Below the pieces are notes generated by a model. It searched no databases. It was not told the origin of the DNA and saw only the letters and a program-made list of their open reading frames with translations. Of a stretch of DNA of 64,000 nt, positions 17,203 to 23,706 are shown piece after piece. Each line of letters begins with the position of its first letter. Position 1 is the stretch's first letter. Source of the DNA: an uncultured Desulfobacter sp. (lineage in GTDB: Bacteria > Desulfobacterota > Desulfobacteria > Desulfobacterales > Desulfobacteraceae); the NCBI RefSeq assembly GCF_963677125.1, contig NZ_OY781882.1:2550501-2614500 (forward strand). Reading direction: 5' to 3'. The translations under genes were made by a program, and so were the position numbers.

Positions 17203-17937
17203 TTAACTCTGAACTTCCTGCCACAATTGAGAATAGGCGGCCACGGCCCCTTCTTTGCCGGCATAGGAGAGCGCTGGTGCCCTATGAACCCCCATGCGCT
17301 CGATATGCGTTGAAAAAGGTATCCAGGCGTCCATCACCTGCGCATGTCCGGCCCGGATCTCTTCCATGGTCTCAACGTGCAGGGATTTACTTTGCTGGAC
17401 CATGGAAAAAAAAGGAAAAATCTTGGATGACTTATAGCCCTGTTTTTTAAAAAACGCATACAGTTGTTCAAGGGTTCTTTGGGACAATGTGGTGGGAATC
17501 ACCGGCACCACAATACGGTCCGCTATCTTGAATACATTCTCTGAAAGCAGTGAAATATTGGGAGGACAGTCCAAAAGGACAACATCATATTCACCATCCA
17601 CCGGTTTTAAGGCCTTGTTCAGCCGGGAGCGGCTTTTTTTCATCCGGGACAAAAAAATATCAAAATCCCTGAAACTCATATTGGCCGGCAAGAGATCCAA
17701 ATTTTCAAAATCACTTTCTCTGATGGCCTCGGCAAATTTCTTCGTATCTTCAAAAAAGGTATTATTTTTCAATTTTTTGGACGGCTTCACACGAAAATAA
17801 AAGCCAGAAGCGCCCTGGGGATCAAGGTCGCACAAAAGTGTCCGGTTGCCGCTTAATGCACTGGCATATGCCAGGTTGACCGAGGCAGCAGTTTTTCCCA
17901 CACCGCCTTTGTTGGAATAACAGGCAATAAGTTTCAT
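17203..17937 (-). CDS. ParA/MinD-family cargo-positioning ATPase
   Basis: A 244-residue ParA ATPase. The deviant Walker A is NKGGVGKTAAS (residues 9-19, with the signature first lysine), Walker A' is LLCDLDPQGASG, and Walker B is VVLLDCPPNIS. There is no N-terminal DNA-binding domain, so it is the small 'orphan' type (about 245 residues) that positions plasmids, chemoreceptors, carboxysomes and other cargo by travelling on the nucleoid. Its neighbours are a polyphosphate-binding CHAD gene (14 bases upstream), a 52-residue ribbon-helix-helix gene and a CYTH gene, not a replication or chromosomal parB locus. This suggests that its cargo is linked to the CHAD protein; that is inference. Confidence 0.88.
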   Translation of the reverse strand: MKLIACYSNKGGVGKTAASVNLAYASALSGNRTLLCDLDPQGASGFYFRVKPSKKLKNNTFFEDTKKFAEAIRESDFENLDLLPANMSFRDFDIFLSRMKKSRSRLNKALKPVDGEYDVVLLDCPPNISLLSENVFKIADRIVVPVIPTTLSQRTLEQLYAFFKKQGYKSSKIFPFFSMVQQSKSLHVETMEEIRAGHAQVMDAWIPFSTHIERMGVHRAPALSYAGKEGAVAAYSQLWQEVQS

Positions 17938-17951
17938 AACTCTTTATCTCC

Positions 17952-19508
17952 TTATAAATCAACCTGGGTGTTGGCTTGTTTGGTCGTTGTATTCTTTAAA
18001 TCAAACAGGGCATTAAACGCACCCTGGGTCTCCGGGCTGTAAAACCGGGACAGGTTTTCAATAATCATCTGACGCTCTGCCAGCTGTTTGCGGTAAAGCA
18101 TAGCAGTCAACGCCCCGATACTCTCGGCCAGGGCCGTGGCATTAGGCCCGGTATCCGGATAACGGTCGAGACACTGGGCCAAAGTAGCCTGTTGGACAGA
18201 CTGGTCATTGAAACTGCCCAGATGCTCCTGCAACCCTTTAAGTGTTTTAAGCAATTTCTTTACCGGCTTATCTTCAAATAAAGGCTGGGCCGATTCAATC
18301 AAGTACCGCAACTTTTTGCACTGGATGCGCAACTCATGAATGGTGTCATCCGGGGTCTTCTCGGTAATATTTTTGGCAAGCTTGCACACCTTTTTATATC
18401 GTTTCAAAACAAGGTCCGCGGCAAAGAGCTTGGACGGCGCATCGGCCTTGGGCCCTTTGGGCAAAGCTTTGGGATTCTCAAATAATTTCTGAATGGATTT
18501 TATCTGTTTTTTGTATTCCTTGGACTTAAGCATGGCCTTAACTTTTCCAAAGGCCTCATCCCGATCCTGCTGCAACAGGTCAAAAAGCACGTCAAGGCCC
18601 GAATGTGCCTGGGGGGGAACCAGGGCAAAATAATCGTCCTTGGATAACAGGTAAACATCCCGGTCCCGCATCATGTTGGTATCCTGCATGATCTCTTTGA
18701 AATCCAGCTTCAATTGATCAAGGGTCTCGGTTGCCACCACACCTTTAAACAGGGTGAGCACGGAACGTACCTTGCGCAGACTAACCCGCCACTGATGGAG
18801 AAACTCGGTGTCCAGATCATCAATGAGCCCGGGTTCATTACGGCGTGTGACCTGCAAAAAAGTCTGAACTATCGTACAAAGGCTCTGTCTGGCCGGGGCT
18901 GTTTCAGAAAGACGAATAACCGGCTTGGATGTATAATCTGAAATCCTGAGCTTAAGCGCTTGTGCCGGAAGTATAGGTTTTTCCATATTTTTCAAAATGT
19001 CGCAGATCAGGGTATGACTGTCGTTGTACCCCCGCATGGGACGGGTCCGAAGCCAGGTCCAAATAAACTTTCCGCGACGCAAAGTGACCGATTCAATGCG
19101 GCAACAAGTTTTCTGCTCGTCATCCAGAAGAGACAAAGTGTCCTGGATGATAGTCACCTGGCCGACAGGTGTAAAGGCCCGCAAGGCAGACAGATCCAAA
19201 AGCAGATCCCGCACAGGCCCCTGGGGAAGCTGCCGGGCAAACTGCCATTTTGATTCCGGCGCAGCCTGTACCGTTACATCATCCGACCATCCGATCCTGG
19301 TCAGATTGGATTCCGTCTGGATTAAAAGCGCATCCGAATTGTAAACCGCGGCATCAAAGGTATCAAGTACAGTCCCTTCTTCATCCTTATCCGGGGAATC
19401 ACATACAGTGGCTGCCAGGACCCTATTTGCATCTTTGAGTATGGCATTTATCTTATTGACATTGATAGCGGCCGACAGCATAAACGTTTGCGAGGCAGGA
19501 AGATTCAT
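17952..19508 (-). CDS. CHAD-domain polyphosphate-binding protein
   Basis: A 518-residue protein. The C-terminal half (about 215-500) is a CHAD domain: two helical bundles carrying the conserved histidine/basic motifs FLHQWRVSLRKVRSVL and THELRIQCKKLRYLIE. These line a positively charged groove that binds polyphosphate, and CHAD proteins localise to polyphosphate granules. The N-terminal 210 residues are unusual; I do not recognise them, and they are not the CYTH domain normally fused to CHAD. The separate CYTH gene lies two genes downstream. The start shares one base with the stop of the RHH gene (TAATG), so the two are coupled. Likely role: granule component or adaptor for the ParA protein. 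Confidence 0.85.
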   Translation of the reverse strand: MNLPASQTFMLSAAINVNKINAILKDANRVLAATVCDSPDKDEEGTVLDTFDAAVYNSDALLIQTESNLTRIGWSDDVTVQAAPESKWQFARQLPQGPVRDLLLDLSALRAFTPVGQVTIIQDTLSLLDDEQKTCCRIESVTLRRGKFIWTWLRTRPMRGYNDSHTLICDILKNMEKPILPAQALKLRISDYTSKPVIRLSETAPARQSLCTIVQTFLQVTRRNEPGLIDDLDTEFLHQWRVSLRKVRSVLTLFKGVVATETLDQLKLDFKEIMQDTNMMRDRDVYLLSKDDYFALVPPQAHSGLDVLFDLLQQDRDEAFGKVKAMLKSKEYKKQIKSIQKLFENPKALPKGPKADAPSKLFAADLVLKRYKKVCKLAKNITEKTPDDTIHELRIQCKKLRYLIESAQPLFEDKPVKKLLKTLKGLQEHLGSFNDQSVQQATLAQCLDRYPDTGPNATALAESIGALTAMLYRKQLAERQMIIENLSRFYSPETQGAFNALFDLKNTTTKQANTQVDL

Positions 19509-19666
19509 TATTTTGATTTTTCCTTGTTCTTTTCAATGTATTCATGGATCAGGTTTTCTATAATGGCCTGGACACTGGTCTCTTTTTCAATGGCCAGAAT
19601 TTTAAGCGCCTTAAGCACTTTCTTCTCCAACCTTAGGGAAGTATTCACCTTTTTGGCTTTTACCAT
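19508..19666 (-). CDS. ribbon-helix-helix protein (52 aa)
   Basis: A small frame of 52 codons with a good ribosome site (AAGGAT nine bases before ATG). The product begins MVKAKKVNTSLRLEKKVLK, continues as a helix-turn-helix of the type KALKILAIEKETSVQAI, and ends in a charged helix. The beta strand (VNTSLRL) followed by two amphipathic helices is the RHH/CopG fold, which dimerises to bind DNA. It heads the operon RHH-CHAD-ParA-CYTH, and an exact 14-bp palindrome lies 38 bases upstream. It could be the operon repressor, the partner that stimulates the ParA ATPase (many ParA partners are RHH proteins), or both. Confidence 0.75.
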   Translation of the reverse strand: MVKAKKVNTSLRLEKKVLKALKILAIEKETSVQAIIENLIHEYIEKNKEKSK

Positions 19667-19675
19667 GTTAGATCC

Positions 19676-19731
19676 TTGTTAATCTTTGTTTCAAACCTTG
19701 ATATAATGACGTCATTAAATTAAGATGTCAA
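19676..19731. promoter_or_regulatory. divergent promoter region of RHH operon and ppx/gppA gene
   Basis: On the minus strand, TTGACA (19726-19731) and CATTAT (19703-19708) are spaced 17 bases apart and fit a sigma-70 promoter for the RHH-CHAD-ParA-CYTH operon. On the plus strand a perfect TATAAT lies at 19702-19707, with TTGTTA at 19676 as a weak -35 (20-base spacing). The two promoters overlap. Confidence 0.6.
19704..19717. promoter_or_regulatory. 14-bp perfect palindrome, putative operator
   Basis: TAATGACGTCATTA is its own reverse complement. It lies within the spacer and -10 of the minus promoter and over the -10 and likely start site of the plus promoter, so a dimeric protein bound here would block both. 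The RHH protein encoded next to it is the obvious candidate. Confidence 0.6.
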
Positions 19732-19745
19732 CCATTATGGATTCA

Positions 19746-20687
19746 ATGACAAAATACGCTGCCATCGACATCGGCTCCAATGCCGTCCGCCTGCTTTTAG
19801 CCATGGTATCCGAAGAAAAGTTCGGACTTCGGGTAAAAAAGATATCCTGGATGCGCATGCCCATCCGTTTAGGTGAAGATGCCTTTTTACGGGGCGAAAT
19901 TTCGGATGAACGGGCCTGCAAACTGACAAAAACCATGGGGGGATTTGCAAAGCTTATTGACGCGTACCAGCCTGTCGCAATGAAGGCCTGTGCCACCTCA
20001 GCCATGCGGACCGCAAAAAACGGCCGACGGGTATGCAAAAAGATCAAAGAGCAGACAGGCATAGACATCGGAATTATCAACGGCAGACAGGAAGCCCGGT
20101 ATCTTTTTCAGAACCGCCACAAAATAATGACATCATCGGAAAAAGCAGCACTTTTTGTGGATGTGGGTGGCGGCAGCACGGAAATTACGTTGTTCTGCGA
20201 CGGCAGAGTCCAGGCCAGTCGATCGTTTAACCTAGGCACCATCCGTCTGCTCAACAACCGGGCCCGCCAACAGGACTGGGATCATATGAAATCCTGGTTA
20301 AAAAAAATCACCCGGGGGCATGAGCCCGTGGAGGCCATTGGCAGCGGCGGAAACATCAACAAACTGTTTAAACTGGCCAAAGGCCGTCCCGGAACATGGG
20401 TGAGCCGGAAAAAAATCAAAAAAATCCGGAATGAGCTTGCTGCTTATGAGCTGGAAGAACGGATGAAACAGTTTAATTTAAAGCCCGACCGGGCAGACGT
20501 TATTATCCCGGGGGCACGAATTTATCTTAAAGCCATGGCGTGGGGACGGTGTGAAAAAATCCATGTGCCCATGCAGGGACTTGCCGACGGCATGATCCGT
20601 GTTCTGCACGAAAAAAGAATGCAGGTGCAATCTATGGCAACACAAATAGATCCACCTGCAATCGAACTTGTACAGGCCGGCACATAA
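19746..20687 (+). CDS. Ppx/GppA-family phosphatase
   Basis: A 313-residue protein with the actin-like ASKHA fold. It has the two phosphate loops AAIDIGSNAVRLL (residues 5-17) and DVGGGSTEIT (about 140), plus ATSAMR and GSGGNINKL motifs. It is the short single-module type (about 310 residues), close to the core Ppx/GppA domain and lacking the C-terminal HD-like domain of long exopolyphosphatases. Family members hydrolyse terminal phosphate of polyphosphate or convert pppGpp to ppGpp. Placement divergent from a CHAD/CYTH operon and near ppk1 favours polyphosphate. In-frame ATGs at 19725, 19737 and 19746 lack strong ribosome sites; the last gives the usual N-terminal spacing. Confidence 0.85.
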   Translation: MTKYAAIDIGSNAVRLLLAMVSEEKFGLRVKKISWMRMPIRLGEDAFLRGEISDERACKLTKTMGGFAKLIDAYQPVAMKACATSAMRTAKNGRRVCKKIKEQTGIDIGIINGRQEARYLFQNRHKIMTSSEKAALFVDVGGGSTEITLFCDGRVQASRSFNLGTIRLLNNRARQQDWDHMKSWLKKITRGHEPVEAIGSGGNINKLFKLAKGRPGTWVSRKKIKKIRNELAAYELEERMKQFNLKPDRADVIIPGARIYLKAMAWGRCEKIHVPMQGLADGMIRVLHEKRMQVQSMATQIDPPAIELVQAGT

Positions 20688-20730
20688 TCGCACAAGTACA
20701 TGATTACAGCCGAACCTGAAAATCGCCCCC

Positions 20731-20856
20731 GTGTTTGGGCGAAAAGTTGCCCATATGCAAGGCGCAAAAAAAATGTGCAACCGGAGCATACTTGAGTATG
20801 TGAGGATTGCACATTTTTTTGCAACGCCGCAGATGGGTGCCTTTTCGTTCAAACAC
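20731..20856. repeat. interspersed palindromic element, copy 1 (126 bp)
   Basis: Terminal inverted repeat GTGTTTGGGCGAAAAGTTGCCC ... with the right end complementary (ending CGTTCAAACAC). The inner stem GCAAAAAAAATGTGCAA pairs with TTGCACATTTTTTTGC, and the conserved loop ACCGGAG...GAGGA surrounds an apical hairpin CATAC-TTGA-GTATG. It lies between the convergent 3' ends of the Ppx/GppA gene and the HesB-like gene. Its last base is the G of the latter's TAG stop. Confidence 0.85.
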
Positions 20857-21167
20857 TAACTACAGCATGTTCCGCCGCCGCACCCAGTACACCCCTCAGG
20901 CGGTTTCATGCTGGACTCAATGCGAAAACCTGTCACTTCAAAATCAACATCCACAGGGCTTGCTTTTTCCAGCAGATCCTTATCCATGATGTATTCCACA
21001 CCATCAAAGGTAAACACGGCATCGGTCTCTTTTTTCTCGTCCAACGCCATAGCAAGGCTTGGGCCTCCGCATCCGGCACTGTTGAGAAAAAGTCTTATGG
21101 GTGCAATTTCTTTGCCTTCAAAATAAATTCTGACCTGCTCCTGGGCAGGCTTGGTTACATTTATCAT
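20856..21167 (-). CDS. HesB/IscA-related protein
   Basis: A 103-residue protein of the HesB/IscA fold. The first conserved cysteine is in LNSAGCGGPSLAMAL (Cys33), and the C terminus ends with GCTGCGGGTCCS, providing the paired cysteines. It matches the 'HesB-related (seleno)protein' group common in deltaproteobacteria and clostridia, in which the first cysteine is sometimes selenocysteine; here it is encoded by an ordinary cysteine codon. IscA proteins carry or assemble Fe-S clusters; the selenoprotein-related subgroup has no proven function. The gene is monocistronic. Its stop codon TAG is formed partly by the palindromic element at 20731-20856. Confidence 0.85.
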   Translation of the reverse strand: MINVTKPAQEQVRIYFEGKEIAPIRLFLNSAGCGGPSLAMALDEKKETDAVFTFDGVEYIMDKDLLEKASPVDVDFEVTGFRIESSMKPPEGCTGCGGGTCCS

Positions 21168-21348
21168 CTAAATCTCTCCTTCATGTTTTGTTGTGGGGTT
21201 GAGCCTGAATGCTTGACAACCCAAGTCAACCCATAACTGTCAGTATGAGCTAAATCTGATTCAGATGCAAGGCAATGTCGCGAACATAATTAGGGCAATA
21301 GTCTATAACCAGCTTGCCCTTTGCTGTAAAATCTTAAAATCCGGAGTG

Positions 21349-21534
21349 TCAGGCGGGTATATCCGAATAATGTTGAACCTGATTGGATTCAGACTGATTT
21401 CGTGTTGAGATTAGCAGGCTATCTTTATGACGAAGGTTTTTCGACCAGTTGCGCCAATCCAATTGAGGTTCAAAAATTTTACCTTGTTCTATCTGCCTGA
21501 GACTATCAAACATATCCTTGGGTATCTTATTCAT
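21349..21534 (-). CDS. small hypothetical protein (61 aa)
   Basis: A 61-codon frame preceded by AGAGGAAATCATA, a good ribosome site. The product MNKIPKDMFDSLRQ... is hydrophilic, with a predicted helix at the start and tryptophans in LDWRNWSKNL. I do not recognise a family. The flanks have no other plausible gene: an inverted repeat with arms AGGGCAA and TTGCCCT lies downstream (about 21294-21323), and an AT-rich leader (21535-21705) lies upstream. Confidence 0.45.
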   Translation of the reverse strand: MNKIPKDMFDSLRQIEQGKIFEPQLDWRNWSKNLRHKDSLLISTRNQSESNQVQHYSDIPA

Positions 21535-21705
21535 TATGATTTCCTCTATATATTTTGCCGTAATTTCTTTAAAAGATTTAAGAATACGGTTATCTAATTT
21601 GTGTTATTAAACATTATGGATTCAATTAAATTTTAATTAAAAGCAATTGACTATACACCAACGTTTAATTATCAATCGGGGGTCAAGAACAAAGACAGGA
21701 GAGGG

Positions 21706-22197
21706 TCACGTCCGGTAAGTCCCCTGTTCAAGCATTTGGGCGACACAGATAGATTCGGCCAGCACTTTTTCCGTCCAATTGTGGTCCAAAGGGTCGACGA
21801 TCAAAACCCGGAAATGAAATCGTTTTCCTTCAACAAAGACCGTTTCGCAATTGTCGATGTGCAGCATGGAGTTTACCCAATTGGGGAGTTTGGAGGGTTT
21901 TCTCTTTTTTCGAATTTTTTTTACAATTTTCTCATGCTCATTTTGGTTAACCACCAAATCCAACTTTATGCCGTGAAGCTTGAACAATTTTTTGATGTAT
22001 TCGGGCTTACGATGGGAGGTGGTATAAATGCCTGTTTGCCAGCCATGATTCCTCAACTGGTTGAAAAGATCAACAGTCCCGTGCCGCAGGGGTTCGATGC
22101 GGAACCACTTATAATACCATGGCAGGGTCACAGGCTCGGTAGGCGTTTCCGGTTGCCAGCAAATAAGCGTATCGTCGAGATCAAAAGTTATCAGCAT
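21706..22197 (-). CDS. HAD-superfamily hydrolase
   Basis: A 163-residue haloacid dehalogenase-type protein. Motif I is ITFDLDDTLICW (nucleophile D and acid D), motif II is GIYTTSHRKPEY (Thr/Ser), a lysine-rich stretch KIVKKIRKKRKPSKL precedes motif III, and motif IV is LHIDNCETVF followed by LIVDPLDHNW. There is no large cap insertion, which points to a C0/C1 phosphatase acting on a phosphorylated macromolecule or a small phosphate ester. The start at 22197 has GGGAAC upstream and gives the expected N terminus; a frame extension to 22215 is unlikely. The gene stands alone and the substrate is unknown. Confidence 0.75.
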   Translation of the reverse strand: MLITFDLDDTLICWQPETPTEPVTLPWYYKWFRIEPLRHGTVDLFNQLRNHGWQTGIYTTSHRKPEYIKKLFKLHGIKLDLVVNQNEHEKIVKKIRKKRKPSKLPNWVNSMLHIDNCETVFVEGKRFHFRVLIVDPLDHNWTEKVLAESICVAQMLEQGTYRT

Positions 22198-22552
22198 ACC
22201 TGTTCCCACAATCATTTATAAAAAGAAAGAATAAGCCGGCAACTTTCTTTTTCAGCCCAATATATAGCGAAGGCCAGTTGATTGATCCTCAAATTCATTC
22301 TTCTTGTAGAGTTCAAAAAAAATTAAACTCAACCCCTTTTAGATCCACTTTATTTGATAATTATAAGGTTTGCATTAGAAAGATATTAACTTGAACTCGA
22401 GTAATAAAAAATTCAAGGGTTGAACCTTACTATATTTTGTAAGCTTTCAAGGACATGATATACGGCTAACACGATTCTCATATTCTTAGTTTATATTTGC
22501 CTTCAGATTATTTGGTAGCGTGGTATGATTAAAAAAGTAGAATAGCAGCATT
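22198..22552. other. AT-rich intergenic region before the aquaporin-ArsC gene
   Basis: No gene is visible. A short inverted repeat TTCAA-GGG-TTGAA lies at 22412-22424, with a similar half site TTGAA at 22391 and TTCAAG near 22448. This could be an operator of an ArsR-like repressor for the downstream arsenic gene, but no arsR gene occurs in the window. TATGAT near 22526 is a possible -10 for the aquaporin gene. Confidence 0.4.
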
Positions 22553-23626
22553 ATGGAAAATTTTAGGAAATATTCTGCAGAATTTATAGCAACATTTATG
22601 CTTATTTTTGCAGGGACCGGGGCGATTGTGGCAAACAATTTTTCCCAAGGCGCAGTCTCCCATACTGGGATATCACTTGTCTTTGGATTTGTGGTAATGT
22701 CAATGATATACAGTGTTGGAGAAAAATCCGGTGCCCATTTGAATCCTGCTGTCACACTGGCGTTTTATATTGCTGGAAGATTTGATAAGAAACAAATTCT
22801 GCCTTATCTTGCGGCACAGTTTGCAGGAGGCATTTTTGCAAGCTTGCTGCTAAAACTTTCCATTAATATCCCAGGGTCAGATTTGGGAACAACATTGCCA
22901 TCCATTCCCATAGTCAACGCATTTTTTTTAGAGATTATTCTTACCTTTATTTTAATGTTCGTCATTATTCATGTTGCAACGGGAAGTAAGGAACAAGGAT
23001 TGATGGCAGGTATAGCGATTGGGGGTACCGTTGCACTCGAGGCAATGTTTGCCGGCCCGTTCACAGGTGCATCTATGAATCCGGCAAGATCTTTGGGACC
23101 CGCACTTGTTTCCGGCAACACTCAAACATTGTGGATCTATCTGACGGCCCCTTTTATTGGTGCTGTCCTGGCAATAATTCTTTGGAAATTTATAATGGAT
23201 ATCAGGATGAAAAAAAGAGTTTTATTTGTTTGCATTCATAATTCGGCCAGAAGCCAAATGGCAGAAGCTTATTTGAAAAAGGCCGGTTCAAAAAAATTTG
23301 AAGTGTTCAGCGCCGGTCTTGAGCCTGGAAATTTGAACTCAGTAGTTGTTGAAGCAATGAAACAGGATGGTATTGATATTTCAGGTAACCGGACCAAATC
23401 GGTTAACGAATTCCTGGATGCCGGCGTAGAATTTGATTATGTCATCACCGTGTGTGATGAATCGTCTGCAGAACAGTGCCCTGTCTTTCTTGGCAAAGGA
23501 GAACGAATGCACTGGGGTTTTGAAGACCCCTCTGCGCTTGAAGGCTCTTTTGATGAAAAAATCATCAAGGTAAAACAGATTCGCGATCAAATCCGCTCCC
23601 GGATCGACCAATGGCTTGAAGAATAA
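22553..23626 (+). CDS. aquaglyceroporin-arsenate reductase fusion (AqpS-ArsC)
   Basis: A single 357-residue frame joins two proteins. Residues 1-218 are a six-helix major intrinsic protein with both NPA boxes (HLNPAVT, N64; SMNPARS, N176). Residues 219-357 are a low-molecular-weight phosphatase-type arsenate reductase: the CX5R loop VCIHNSAR (C227-R233) and the redox pair in VCDESSAEQCP (C301 and C309) are present. Arsenate reduced by the C-terminal domain with thioredoxin would leave as arsenite through the channel. Channel-ArsC fusions conferring arsenate resistance are known in actinobacteria (Salinispora, Frankia). An internal ATG at 23207 with AGG before it could also give free ArsC. Typical ArsC genes are about 135 codons, matching the domain here. 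Confidence 0.9.
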   Translation: MENFRKYSAEFIATFMLIFAGTGAIVANNFSQGAVSHTGISLVFGFVVMSMIYSVGEKSGAHLNPAVTLAFYIAGRFDKKQILPYLAAQFAGGIFASLLLKLSINIPGSDLGTTLPSIPIVNAFFLEIILTFILMFVIIHVATGSKEQGLMAGIAIGGTVALEAMFAGPFTGASMNPARSLGPALVSGNTQTLWIYLTAPFIGAVLAIILWKFIMDIRMKKRVLFVCIHNSARSQMAEAYLKKAGSKKFEVFSAGLEPGNLNSVVVEAMKQDGIDISGNRTKSVNEFLDAGVEFDYVITVCDESSAEQCPVFLGKGERMHWGFEDPSALEGSFDEKIIKVKQIRDQIRSRIDQWLEE

Positions 23627-23706
23627 GTTATTTGATATGAGTAATATGTTGATCAACTCGACATAAAACATTTTGTTACGTTGGATAAACTAATTTGGAG
23701 TGCATT

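Noticed and set aside
20478..20852. Frames read through the palindromic elements (starting MNEK(A/S)P...) at 20478-20852 and at the head of the TonB gene at 52215
   Set aside because: They translate the repeat itself, have no ribosome site, and the TonB gene has a good start at 52053.
20856..21167. An in-frame TGA that would encode selenocysteine in the HesB-like protein
   Set aside because: The key position is encoded by a cysteine codon and the frame ends at TAG, so recoding is not needed.
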